From SZUA-35 sp964351995 (GTDB lineage: Bacteria; Actinomycetota; Acidimicrobiia; Acidimicrobiales; SZUA-35), in assembly GCA_964351995.1 (NCBI GenBank), contig CAYGQE010000006.1, positions 62,001 through 126,000 of the forward strand: a stretch of DNA of 64,000 bases, written 5' to 3'. Below the pieces are notes generated by a model, which saw only the letters and a list, made by a program, of their open reading frames with translations, searched no databases and had not been told where the DNA came from. Positions 7,704 through 15,483 of the stretch are shown one piece after another. A program made the position numbers and the translations under genes. How positions within the stretch are numbered: position 1 is the first letter of the stretch; each line of letters opens with the position of its first letter.

Positions 7704-8459
7704 TCAGCGGAAGCTCTCGAGTTGTTCGAAGACGAGCACGCCATCGCGGGTCGAGTCCATCACGTGACCCTCGCCTTCGAAGATGGTCAGTTCGACGTCG
7801 CCTCCGAGCGCTTCCAAGGTGTTGGCTGCTTGTTCAGCAGGGCCGATCCAGCTGGTGTCGGTGCCGCCGACGTAGAGCCGGATCGGCACGCCGGCGAGTT
7901 GTGCGAGTGCGGCCTGATCGTCCTCGGATCGCGGGAAGCCGGGGAAGACGGTGAGCGACAACAGGCGGTCGGGATTGAGCGCGGCGTAGCGGAAGGTGCT
8001 GATGCCACCGTTGCTGATGCCAGCGACATGGGGTGCTCCGCCCTCGGGAGTCACCCACGTCTCGACCCAGTCGAGGAGGCCGGGAACCAGCCGTTCGCTT
8101 CCTTGGAAGAACAGTTCTCCGTCCGGGGCGGCGGGGCTCACCACGACCCACCCGAGCCGTTGAGCTTCGGGTGCGTACGTGCCCTCGACCAGTGAACGCG
8201 TGAGCGCGAGGTCCTGGCCGCCGGCCGGAAAAGCCAGGAGAAGCGGTGCCTCGTCGCCGGCCACGAATTCAGCTGGTGTCGACACGACATAGTCGATCGT
8301 GACGCCGTCGATCTCGACCGAACCTGCAGCGACACCCCCCGGAGCGAGTTCCGGTCTGCTGGTCGTATCAGCGGCGAAGACTTCAGTGGTGTCAGGCGAA
8401 CTGCACGCTGCGGCGAGCATGGCGACAGCGAATGCGAAGGCGACAGTGCGAAGGATCAT
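7704..8459 (-). CDS. alpha/beta hydrolase lipoprotein (PHB depolymerase/esterase-like)
   Basis: Secreted hydrolase of 251 residues. The N terminus is a signal peptide ending MLAAACSS, with a cysteine positioned for lipidation although the lipobox (AAAC) is weak. After an acidic linker the hydrolase fold carries the nucleophile elbow GISNG (serine), a later aspartate in GGTDTSW and histidine in GEGHVMDS, so the triad looks complete. It resembles LpqC-type polyhydroxybutyrate depolymerase/feruloyl esterase proteins. Start ATG 8459 selected because it opens the signal peptide. Convergent with tetR, the stops being one base apart. Confidence 0.82.
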   Translation of the reverse strand: MILRTVAFAFAVAMLAAACSSPDTTEVFAADTTSRPELAPGGVAAGSVEIDGVTIDYVVSTPAEFVAGDEAPLLLAFPAGGQDLALTRSLVEGTYAPEAQRLGWVVVSPAAPDGELFFQGSERLVPGLLDWVETWVTPEGGAPHVAGISNGGISTFRYAALNPDRLLSLTVFPGFPRSEDDQAALAQLAGVPIRLYVGGTDTSWIGPAEQAANTLEALGGDVELTIFEGEGHVMDSTRDGVLVFEQLESFR

Positions 8460-8531
8460 GGGCGTGGAACCGCGCTCGCCGTTCCCGCATTCCGTTGGTC
8501 GACCACACCTGTGGTCTGCCACGATGCTGCG

Positions 8532-8921
8532 ATGCATCGCGAACTCTCACCGGCCGAACTGGCTCCGCCGGCGGCCAACTACGCCCACGCCATCTTGTCG
8601 ACCGATGTGCGTCGCATGGTGCACACCTCTGGTGTGGTGCCCACTCGCCCTGACGGCACGGTGCCCGACGACGTGGGTGAGCAGTCGGTCGTGGTGTGGC
8701 AAACAATCACGGCCTTGCTCGAGTCTGCAGAGATGACACCAGCGAACATCGTGTCCGTGACGACGTATGTGGTGGCCGAGTACATGGGAGAACTGGGCAA
8801 GGTGATGGCCGCACGCGACGCGGCGCTCGGCGATCACAAGGCTGCGTCGACGCTGGTCACTGTGCCGGCGCTGGCCCAAGAGGCCTGGAAGATGGAGATC
8901 GCCGTCGTCGCAACCGCCTGA
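8532..8921 (+). CDS. RidA family protein lacking the catalytic arginine
   Basis: 129-residue YjgF-type protein with the fold markers GVVPTRPDGTVPD, ANIVSVTTYVV and the C-terminal WKMEIAVVA. At the position where RidA1 enzymes have the R-x-C active site this protein reads AASTLVTV, so imine deamination is not expected; it belongs to the less studied Rid subfamilies. ATG 8532 has CACGAT 6 bases upstream (leaderless). Divergent from the esterase gene (72-bp gap) and followed by a strong bidirectional hairpin. Confidence 0.85.
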   Translation: MHRELSPAELAPPAANYAHAILSTDVRRMVHTSGVVPTRPDGTVPDDVGEQSVVVWQTITALLESAEMTPANIVSVTTYVVAEYMGELGKVMAARDAALGDHKAASTLVTVPALAQEAWKMEIAVVATA

Positions 8922-8927
8922 CGATCT

Positions 8928-8976
8928 CAACTTGGTCCCATTTCACCCACCTGTTGGCTGCAATGAGACCAAATTG
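8928..8976. terminator. bidirectional hairpin terminator
   Basis: Arms 8928-8942 and 8962-8976 pair over 15 positions with two mismatches around a 19-base loop, in the 80-bp gap between the convergent ridA-like and VOC genes. Runs of T are short on both sides, so termination may be of the weak-tail actinobacterial kind. Confidence 0.7.
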
Positions 8977-9001
8977 GGAGAGGGCGGGCGATCGAGCAGC
9001 G

Positions 9002-9211
9002 TCAGGGGGCGGCGACGAGTTCGATGCGGATGCCGAATGGGTCATCGGTGAAGGTCTGGGTGACACCGTTGATCGTGCCGCCGGAGCGGACGTCGTGGCC
9101 AGCTGTGGTGAGCGCTGTCACGAGCTGGCCATAGAACTCGATCGCCGCTGGCTTTCCGCCGACTGGGATGGCGATCTGCATGTGGTCCAGTCCGAGCACT
9201 TCGTAGGTCAT
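9002..9211 (-). CDS. internally deleted VOC/glyoxalase-like protein
   Basis: 69-residue product that keeps the first strand-helix unit of a VOC domain (VLGLDHMQIAIPVGG, then FYG near residue 27) and the last unit (AGHDVRSGGTINGV, then DDPFGIRIEL), but lacks the roughly 45-50 residues normally between them. The frame is open across the join, which falls inside an 8-bp inverted repeat (9097-9104 and 9123-9130). Either a recent deletion derivative or a minimal domain. GACAAT 6 bases before ATG 9211 indicates the leaderless promoter is still intact, so it may still be expressed. The fold cannot be complete as a monomer. Confidence 0.6.
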   Translation of the reverse strand: MTYEVLGLDHMQIAIPVGGKPAAIEFYGQLVTALTTAGHDVRSGGTINGVTQTFTDDPFGIRIELVAAP

Positions 9212-9240
9212 CTTGGAATTGTCGCATCCAAGCACGGGTT

Positions 9241-9278
9241 ACTGTCGAAGTACCAGACAGTTGCTACGCGACAGTCGC
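9241..9278. promoter_or_regulatory. cluster of GACAGT inverted repeats
   Basis: In the 178-bp gap between the truncated VOC gene and the LysR operon, ACTGTC (9241-9246) pairs with GACAGT (9256-9261), and GCGACAGTCGC (9268-9278) is an odd-centred palindrome built from the same word. They lie upstream of the VOC gene on its strand. They could be a regulator site; the rest of the gap holds nothing I recognise. Confidence 0.35.
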
Positions 9279-9389
9279 TCCACCGACTGCAGCGGTCGCG
9301 GCCTTCCCCTGGCCCGACGCAATCCCTCGCCGTCTTCCCGGGTTTCCCCTTCCTGGCAAGATGGCGAGTGTCTTTTTGGCCCTTGTGCC

Positions 9390-9755
9390 TCAGCGAAGAC
9401 CCTCGGTCCATTCTCGGACCTCGGGCCGAATCTCGACCGGAACTTCAATGCGAATCGTTGCCGGTTCGCTCTGCAGGCGCAGGTAGCGATGGCCAGAGGT
9501 GGCGTCGAGGGCGGAGCGGTCGACCACCCGATTGGGTTTGAGCTTGTGCCTGACCTCTGCCCGGTCCGGATGCAACTCGACGCGTCGATGCAGCGTGATG
9601 GCGGTGGCCAACAGAAGTGGGACAGCGGCGACCAGCGTGAGTGGGCCGATGCGGTCCCAGAACCCGACGATGATGGCGCCAGCGCTCACCGCGAAGATGA
9701 GGGCCTGGAGTCGGCTGCCGACGATGATCAGCGGTTCGCCAACGGGAACGCTCAT
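9390..9755 (-). CDS. two-helix membrane protein, PH-like (DUF2550/bPH2-type) hypothetical
   Basis: 121-residue protein with two adjacent membrane segments (about residues 15-32 and 38-55) followed by a soluble beta-rich tail (RRVELHPDRAEVRHKLKPNRVVDRS). Tails of this layout are seen in bacterial PH-domain (bPH2, YdbT-like) membrane proteins; family assignment is tentative. ATG 9755 overlaps the TGA of the LysR gene (ATGA), so it is made from the regulator's message. No catalytic motif. Confidence 0.65.
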   Translation of the reverse strand: MSVPVGEPLIIVGSRLQALIFAVSAGAIIVGFWDRIGPLTLVAAVPLLLATAITLHRRVELHPDRAEVRHKLKPNRVVDRSALDATSGHRYLRLQSEPATIRIEVPVEIRPEVREWTEGLR

Positions 9756-10666
9756 GCGCTGGCGGCGCGGCTGCGCACGTGATCGAGGAAGCGCCGGGCG
9801 GCAGGATGCGCCGGCCGGGTTCCTTTCCATGCCAGCCGGATCGGCTGGCGCACTTCGAGATTTCGCAGCCGTAATGCGACGAGGCGGTTGTTGGCCACGT
9901 CGTCTGCAACCGCCGGCGCGGGTAGGAGCGCAACTCCGTTGCCGTTCATCGCCGACATTCTGGCGGCTCCGGTGCTCGACACCTCGGTCGCTCGGCCGAC
10001 GACGCCCAGTTCGTGCTCGGCCAGGGCCATCTCGATCACGTCGAGCGTGCCCGAGCCCCGGCGACGCAGGATCAGATCTGAGGCAGCCAGGTGGGCTCCG
10101 GTGATGCTCCGCTGTTTTGCGAGGGCGTGGTCGGGGCGACACACCGCAACGAGCGGGAACCAATCGACGATCTCGGATCGCAGCGACAGAGGGGCACCCG
10201 GCCCGCCGAGCAAGCCGAGGTCGACCTCACCGTGACGGATGAGAGCAGCAACACTTGCGGTGTCGGCTTCGACCAGATCGATCTCGACTCCCCTTATCGG
10301 GCATTCGGCCAGCCAGGTCGGCAGCAGGTGGTTGGCGCTATCGACCGTTGCGGCAAGCCGCAGCTTGAGGGCGGTCTGCTGCCGGAGTGACCTGGCGCCC
10401 TGGGACAGTGACGCGGCGGCGGTGACGAGCCCTTCACACCAGGGCAGGAGCTGTTGCCCTTCCGCTGTGACGAATGAACCGGTCGGGCTGCGCTCGAGGA
10501 GCTGCACACCCACGACCCGTTCGAGCTTCTGGATGCGAGCGGTTGCCGACGGCTGTGTGACACCGTGGCGGGCCGCTGCCTTCGACACGCTTCCCAACTC
10601 GGCGACGGTCAGAAAGAGGCGGACGGAGGCGACGTCGAGGTCATCGGATGAGTCGAACACCCCCAT
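9752..10666 (-). CDS. LysR family transcriptional regulator
   Basis: 304-residue LysR protein. The N-terminal winged helix (about residues 10-70) includes FLTVAELGSVSKAAARHGVTQPSATARIQ, and a periplasmic-binding-like effector domain follows from about residue 95. It is transcribed away from the Gfo/Idh and LLM genes, the usual position for a LysR activator of a catabolic operon, with inverted repeats in the 72-bp divergent gap. Start ATG 10666 places the HTH at the expected distance; there is no Shine-Dalgarno site. Effector unknown. Confidence 0.9.
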   Translation of the reverse strand: MGVFDSSDDLDVASVRLFLTVAELGSVSKAAARHGVTQPSATARIQKLERVVGVQLLERSPTGSFVTAEGQQLLPWCEGLVTAAASLSQGARSLRQQTALKLRLAATVDSANHLLPTWLAECPIRGVEIDLVEADTASVAALIRHGEVDLGLLGGPGAPLSLRSEIVDWFPLVAVCRPDHALAKQRSITGAHLAASDLILRRRGSGTLDVIEMALAEHELGVVGRATEVSSTGAARMSAMNGNGVALLPAPAVADDVANNRLVALRLRNLEVRQPIRLAWKGTRPAHPAARRFLDHVRSRAASA

Positions 10667-10692
10667 AGCGTATGGCAATGACCTGAAAGGTC
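10664..10692. promoter_or_regulatory. inverted repeats in LysR divergent promoter
   Basis: CATAGCGTATG (10664-10674) is a 4-bp palindrome with 3-base centre overlapping the LysR start codon, and GACCTGAAAGGTC (10680-10692) is a 5-bp palindrome with 3-base centre. Either could be the regulator's site between the divergent genes. Confidence 0.45.
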
Positions 10693-10738
10693 TTTCGACA
10701 TTCCTGATTCGGCCAGAGTGGGCGAGACTGGAAGGCCT

Positions 10739-11860
10739 ATGGCAACCGACGACAGCGCTTCTGAGATGATCCGATACGGGATCATCGGCTCCGGGATGAT
10801 GGGCATCGAACACATCCAGAACATCAACCAGGTCGACGGGGCAGTGGTGACGGCTGCATCTGATCCTCACCAGCCGTCGCTCGATGCGGCGATCGCCGAG
10901 GCCGGCGGCGACAAACCCATTGCTACGTTCACTGATCACAAGGACCTGCTGGCCAGCGGACTGTGTGATGCGGTCGTCCTTGCCAGCCCGAACTTCACCC
11001 ACGCCGATCTGCTCGTCGACATCTTCGCATCCGGGCTGCACGTGCTGATCGAGAAGCCCATGTGCATCACGGTCGCCGAGTGCGAGCAGGCCATCGCGCA
11101 GGCGGAAGCCACCAAGGACATCAACCCCGATCGCAAGATCTGGGTTGGTCTCGAGTACCGCTACATGCCGCCTGTGGCTGCGCTGATCAGCGATGTTGCC
11201 AACGGTGCTGTTGGCACTCCGCACATGGTCGCCATTCGTGAGCACCGGTTCCCGTTCCTGGTGAAGGTCGGCGACTGGAACCGATTCAGTGCCAACACCG
11301 GCGGAACGCTGGTCGAGAAGTGCTGCCACTTCTTTGATCTGATGACGCTGATCATCGGCGAGAAGCCGGTCCGGGTCTTCGCCTCCGGAGCGCAAGACGT
11401 CAACCACCTCGACGAGACCTACGACGGCAAGACACCCGACGTTCTCGACAATGCGTACGTGATCGTCGACTACCCGAGCGGGCAGCGAGCGCTGCTCGAC
11501 CTGTGCATGTTTGCCGATGCCACCGAGAACCAAGAAGAGGTCTCCGTGGTCGGCCCCATCGGGAAGGTCGAGGCCCTCCTGCCGGCGGGCAAGGTCAAGC
11601 GTGGTCGCCGCGGCGAGCACTGGATCGGTGAAGTCGAGACCGAGTTGATCGTTGATGAATCGATCGCTCACGAGGGCCTACATCACGGCTCGAGTTTTGT
11701 CGAGCACGTGAAGTTCGCGGCTGCCATTCGGGGAGAGCAAGAGGTCGAGGTCACCCTCGAGAACGGACTTTGGTCGGTCGCCGTTGGCGCCGCTGCCCAC
11801 AAGAGTATTGAAGAGGGCCGCCCGGTCCTGCTGAGCGAGATGATGGGAACGAACGCATGA
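10739..11860 (+). CDS. Gfo/Idh/MocA family oxidoreductase
   Basis: NAD(P)-dependent sugar or polyol dehydrogenase type protein of 373 residues. Rossmann motif GIIGSGMMG near residue 14 and the family signature EKP (HVLIEKPMCITV) are present; the C-terminal alpha/beta domain contains NTGGTLVEKCCHFFD, where the histidine is a typical catalytic residue. ATG 10739 is chosen for GGAAGG 7 bases upstream. The stop overlaps the start of the monooxygenase gene (ATGA), so the pair probably acts on one compound, under the divergent LysR protein. Substrate not predictable. Confidence 0.9.
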   Translation: MATDDSASEMIRYGIIGSGMMGIEHIQNINQVDGAVVTAASDPHQPSLDAAIAEAGGDKPIATFTDHKDLLASGLCDAVVLASPNFTHADLLVDIFASGLHVLIEKPMCITVAECEQAIAQAEATKDINPDRKIWVGLEYRYMPPVAALISDVANGAVGTPHMVAIREHRFPFLVKVGDWNRFSANTGGTLVEKCCHFFDLMTLIIGEKPVRVFASGAQDVNHLDETYDGKTPDVLDNAYVIVDYPSGQRALLDLCMFADATENQEEVSVVGPIGKVEALLPAGKVKRGRRGEHWIGEVETELIVDESIAHEGLHHGSSFVEHVKFAAAIRGEQEVEVTLENGLWSVAVGAAAHKSIEEGRPVLLSEMMGTNA

Positions 11861-12975
11861 CAGACACACCCCTGAAGACCGAGGTCGCTGCATCGTTGAA
11901 GACCGAGGTCTCGTGGTTCAGCGCTCTGTGCGATGACGACTACGAATTCCTCGGCCAGCCAGACCCGAATCTGTTGAGCACGTTCGAGCATTGCCGCAAC
12001 ATCGTGATGACGGCCGAGCGCTACGGCTTTGACAACGTGCTGCTGCCGTCGGGCTACGCCCTTGGGATCGACAACACCACGTTCGCTGCCGGCATGGCCC
12101 CGCTCACCCAGAACATCCGCATGCTCCTCGCCATCCGCTGCGGAGAGATGGTCGTGCCCCAGGTCGCCCGCCAGATGGCGACGCTGGATCAGATGTTGGG
12201 TGGTCGTCTGACCATCAACATCATCTCCAGCGACGTGCCGGGCGAGACGCTCGAGAGTGAGCCTCGCTATCGCCGGAGCACCGAAATCATGTACTGCCTG
12301 CGTGAGTTGCTCGACGGTCGCCCGCTCGACTTCCAGGGCGACTTCATCAACCTGAAGGTCGATCCACCCCGAATCAAGACCGTGTCAGGCAAGAGCCCGC
12401 TGTTCTATTTCGGTGGTCTTTCACCAGCCGCACGGGAGTGTGCCGCCGCCGGCGCAGACGTTTTCCTCATGTGGCCTGACGTCACCGAGAAGGTGCTCGA
12501 GGTCAAAGCCGACATGGACGCTCGTGCCGCTGCCAAGGGCCGCTCGTTGAAATACGGGTGGCGCAGTCACGTGATCGTACGTGAGACCGAAGACGAGGCA
12601 CGCGCCGCTGCCCGTCGCCTGCTCTCCAAGCTCGACGACGACGAAGGCAAAGCCATTCGCCAGCGCTCGCTCGACTCCGCCTCCGCCGGTGTTGCTCGCC
12701 AAGCCGAGCTCCGAGATGGCGCCGACGACGAGGGCTACGCCGATCGTCATCTGTGGACTGGCGTTGGTCGTGCCCGCTCTGGTGCGGGTGCCGCAATTGT
12801 CGGCGACCCCGATCAGGTGCTCGGCAAGATCAAAGAACTCGAAGCAGCAGGGATGGGTGCTTTCATCCTGTCTGGCTACCCGCATGCGGCCGAGTGTGAT
12901 CTGTTCGCTCGTTACGTGCTGCCTCAACTCGACCACGGTCGGCTCGAGTTCACACCACACCCGGTCGCCGTTTGA
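11857..12975 (+). CDS. LLM-class flavin-dependent monooxygenase (SsuD-like)
   Basis: 372-residue luciferase-like TIM-barrel enzyme close to alkanesulfonate and related FMNH2-dependent monooxygenases: FGQ-like start, then MAPLTQNIRMLLAIRCGEM, GGRLTINIISSDVPGE (phosphate/flavin region), FYFGGLSPAARECAAAGADVF and the C-terminal LSGYPHAAECDLF. It needs a flavin reductase not found here. Coupled to the dehydrogenase by a 4-base overlap. Residues 5-19 contain a duplicated LKTEV, encoded by a 14-base direct repeat (11873-11886 and 11897-11910), an odd feature of the leader. Substrate might be a sulfonate or other organic ether; inference only. Confidence 0.87.
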   Translation: MTDTPLKTEVAASLKTEVSWFSALCDDDYEFLGQPDPNLLSTFEHCRNIVMTAERYGFDNVLLPSGYALGIDNTTFAAGMAPLTQNIRMLLAIRCGEMVVPQVARQMATLDQMLGGRLTINIISSDVPGETLESEPRYRRSTEIMYCLRELLDGRPLDFQGDFINLKVDPPRIKTVSGKSPLFYFGGLSPAARECAAAGADVFLMWPDVTEKVLEVKADMDARAAAKGRSLKYGWRSHVIVRETEDEARAAARRLLSKLDDDEGKAIRQRSLDSASAGVARQAELRDGADDEGYADRHLWTGVGRARSGAGAAIVGDPDQVLGKIKELEAAGMGAFILSGYPHAAECDLFARYVLPQLDHGRLEFTPHPVAV

Positions 12976-13010
12976 CGGGAAGCACGCCGTCGAGATGCTG
13001 GCGGAAGCCA

Positions 13011-13190
13011 TCACACTCGAGAGGGGACGGGGCCGGGCTCGTATTGACGGCGGGACGACTTCCGGCTGATGGGTGTGATGAGGCCGTGTCGCTCCCACAC
13101 GTGCAGCGTCGAGGCGGGCAGACCCGACGCCGCTGTGACGTCGCCGATGTCGATGGACGCCAGGTCGATCGATGAGTGGTCTCGACTCAT
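13011..13190 (-). pseudogene. truncated MerR-family regulator (HTH remnant)
   Basis: 59 codons from ATG 13190. The MerR DNA-binding start is clear (IGDVTAASGLPASTLHVWERHGLI then SRRQYEP), but the frame ends 13 residues later, before the second wing and coiled-coil dimer helix that a functional MerR protein needs. The start overlaps the stop of the methyltransferase gene (ATGA), so it is still in an operon. I find no continuation in the other frames, so this looks like a C-terminal deletion, not a frameshift. A 59-residue HTH could act as a competitor but a relic is more likely. Confidence 0.6.
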
Positions 13191-13642
13191 GCTGGCCGCC
13201 GACCGAACCAGCGTCTGACCTGGTGGGCGTGGCTTTCGTAGTGCTCGTCGAAGGTCTGTCGCATGAGCCTCTCCTCGAAGGGGATGTACCAACGGTCAGC
13301 AGCAGCGAAGAAGATCGCTGGTGCCAAAACGCCTACCCACGATCCCAGCCCGATGGCCACTCCCGCCAGCAGGATCAGGAATCCGAGGTACATCGGATTG
13401 CGGGACCACCGGAAGAGACCGTCGATGACCAACTGGTTCGGTTGGCCGAAGGTGTTGATGCTGGTGCCTACCGCTTCAAAGCGCTTCGAGCCCCAGACGC
13501 TCATCGCTAGTCCGGCGATTGCCATGGGAATCCCGAACAGCCGCAGCACGTTGGGGACAGACGGCAATCCGAGAGCGAAGTGAAACGCAACGGCGGCGAG
13601 TGCGAGCAGAAGGACGAGGGCTGGAGGAAGAAGTCGTTGCAT
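13187..13642 (-). CDS. isoprenylcysteine carboxyl methyltransferase-like membrane protein
   Basis: 151-residue integral membrane methyltransferase of the ICMT/PEMT family. Helices at about residues 4-23, 33-50 and 84-113; the cofactor-binding RNPMYLGF motif and the C-terminal PFEERLMRQTFDEHYESH, including the conserved E-x-x-L...Y, are typical. Such bacterial proteins methylate lipids or small thiols; the substrate is unknown. ATG 13642 chosen to begin the first helix; no Shine-Dalgarno site. Overlaps the MerR remnant by 4 bases. Confidence 0.85.
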   Translation of the reverse strand: MQRLLPPALVLLLALAAVAFHFALGLPSVPNVLRLFGIPMAIAGLAMSVWGSKRFEAVGTSINTFGQPNQLVIDGLFRWSRNPMYLGFLILLAGVAIGLGSWVGVLAPAIFFAAADRWYIPFEERLMRQTFDEHYESHAHQVRRWFGRRPA

Positions 13643-13710
13643 GCACCGATCGAAACACCTCAACCCCAGTTGAGCGCAAGTGTCGGCGTCGGCCTGGCTG
13701 CCTCCGTCAT

Positions 13711-15351
13711 CTATCGGAGGGTGACCGTGCCTTCTGGGGCAACAGCGATCCAGGTCCGGCCCGGTGCCAACAGGACTTCAGCCCCATTTGCGTCGCGGTA
13801 GACAATGCGATCGGTGGCCTTCGTTCGGCTCCAGGTGCCTTCGATGAGGTTGCCGCCGGTGTAGATGTAGGCCACACCTGATCCGACCGTGATGGCCTCG
13901 GGCGACTCAGCATCCGCGCCGCTGATGCCGTAGGGCGTGATCTGCACGATCACGTTCGGGGGAGCAACCGCGATGCCCGCATCGTCGAAATGGACGGTGC
14001 CATCCTGATTGCGGAGCCAACCGGCACCATTCCATCGGTACGTGACCTGCGTGTTGCCCCAGTCGATGTCCACGCCAGCCGCACGTTGCCCGGCCGCGGC
14101 GGCGCCGACCTCGCGGTATCGCATCAGTTGTGGAGGAGTGTCGGCAACGCCTGCGCCGTAGCTGTAGAGCGTGGTTGGGCGGGCAAACAAGTTGTGGGGC
14201 GCACGCCGGCCGTCGACCCGGAAATAGCCATCGGCCACGAGCGCATTGACGTTGACAACAGGGGCGGTGGCCAGGGCATTCAACACGCCGCTGTTGGCGC
14301 CGGAAGCGCCGAAGAGCGGAACGTTGAGCTGAGAGATCAGAGGAATGTCGCCGGTGCGGGCTGACCGGACCGGGCCCACCTGGGCAGGAATCTGCTCGTG
14401 GAACGTGGCGGCCAGGCGGGTGATGGAACCCTCGACGAGTTCCTCCCACACGATGTCGGCCTGGTTGATGCCCGCCTGCGGACGCGCTCGGGAATGGTTG
14501 TCGATCTTGAGGACAAGGGCGGGCCGAGTCACGTCGGATCGGCTTGCCTCACCGGTCAGAGGCAACGTGGCGGGGAACATTGCCTCGATGCGTTGGCCGT
14601 ACTCATCAGATTTCAAGAAGTTGGCGATGGCGAGCCCGTAGCCGGGCCCGTTCTCGATGAAATCGGCCCAGAACACGAGGCCGCCGGGTTCGGGGCTTCG
14701 GCGCAGCATGCCGAGGTAGAGCATCGTGGCTCTGACGGTGCCGCTGGTCTGGGCGACGTATTCAGGTGATTCGGAGAACTCCGCCATCATGGCGCCGCGG
14801 CTGAGCCCATTGTTGAGTCGGCGCAGCCAGAACGTGCGGCCTCCGGCGTCGGCGTTGCGATCGAAAACGTTGCGATAGACGAGGTCGACGAAGGCGTCGT
14901 CGGTCAGCGACCCGTAGGTCGCTTCGAACTCCGCCGAGCGTGCGAACTCGCCGCTGATACCAGCGAGCGGCATGCCGTTGCGGAACTGTCCGGCCCAGAA
15001 CTGCAAACCGCCGAAGTCAGGGCTGCGTCTGAAGTGGGCGGTATAGAGGCGGACGACCGGGGCGACCGAGTCGCCGAACTCGGGTTGCGACACCATGAAC
15101 TCGACGAGGCCACCGGGGTTGATGCCTGTCCTCAGTCGGTTCGACCAGAACTCGAGCCCGCCAGCGTCGGGGTCTCGGGCCAAAAAGTCTCGGTATTGCT
15201 GGGTGACGAACTCTTCGGGGTTGGGGAACTCGAGTACATCTTCTTCCGCGCCGGCGGAGACAGGAACCAGCACAGTGGACAGCAGGCTGGCCAGGAGCGC
15301 AACCACGACAAGAGCGGGAACTCGGAGCTGTTGTCGCGAGCTGGAACGCAT
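13711..15351 (-). CDS. secreted DUF4214-repeat and DUF3048 (YerB-like) protein
   Basis: 546-residue exported protein. A signal peptide covers about residues 1-36. Residues about 45-265 hold four DUF4214-type repeats, each with a Y-x-x-x-L/F-x-R-x-P/D-x-x-GG core (for example RDFLARDPDAGG, RNVFDRNADAGG). Residues about 275-546 form a DUF3048 domain as in Bacillus YerB: RPALVLKIDNH, then the GPVRSARTGD and APHNLFA motifs. YerB proteins are lipoproteins of unknown role; here the anchor is replaced by DUF4214 repeats, which in other proteins are linked to surface or S-layer structures. Probably a cell-envelope protein. No Shine-Dalgarno site before ATG 15351. Confidence 0.82.
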   Translation of the reverse strand: MRSSSRQQLRVPALVVVALLASLLSTVLVPVSAGAEEDVLEFPNPEEFVTQQYRDFLARDPDAGGLEFWSNRLRTGINPGGLVEFMVSQPEFGDSVAPVVRLYTAHFRRSPDFGGLQFWAGQFRNGMPLAGISGEFARSAEFEATYGSLTDDAFVDLVYRNVFDRNADAGGRTFWLRRLNNGLSRGAMMAEFSESPEYVAQTSGTVRATMLYLGMLRRSPEPGGLVFWADFIENGPGYGLAIANFLKSDEYGQRIEAMFPATLPLTGEASRSDVTRPALVLKIDNHSRARPQAGINQADIVWEELVEGSITRLAATFHEQIPAQVGPVRSARTGDIPLISQLNVPLFGASGANSGVLNALATAPVVNVNALVADGYFRVDGRRAPHNLFARPTTLYSYGAGVADTPPQLMRYREVGAAAAGQRAAGVDIDWGNTQVTYRWNGAGWLRNQDGTVHFDDAGIAVAPPNVIVQITPYGISGADAESPEAITVGSGVAYIYTGGNLIEGTWSRTKATDRIVYRDANGAEVLLAPGRTWIAVAPEGTVTLR

Positions 15352-15438
15352 GGAGACTCGATTCGAACATCGATCGGCGGGGCCACGGACCGTAGTGGCT
15401 GACCACCCAACATCAAAGGGAGACCATCACCCGCCAAC

Positions 15439-15481
15439 TTGGGAGGGGTCAGGAACGGCGAAGCCGTTGCCAGCCTCCCAA
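15439..15481 (-). terminator. two-level hairpin terminator after cysteine desulfurase
   Basis: Outer arms TTGGGAGG (15439-15446) and CCTCCCAA (15474-15481) enclose a second stem AACGGC/GCCGTT (15454-15459, 15463-15468) with a GAA loop, starting three bases past the desulfurase stop. The 16-mer at 15430-15445 recurs inverted at 20314-20329 beside another terminator. Confidence 0.7.
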
Positions 15482-15483
15482 CC

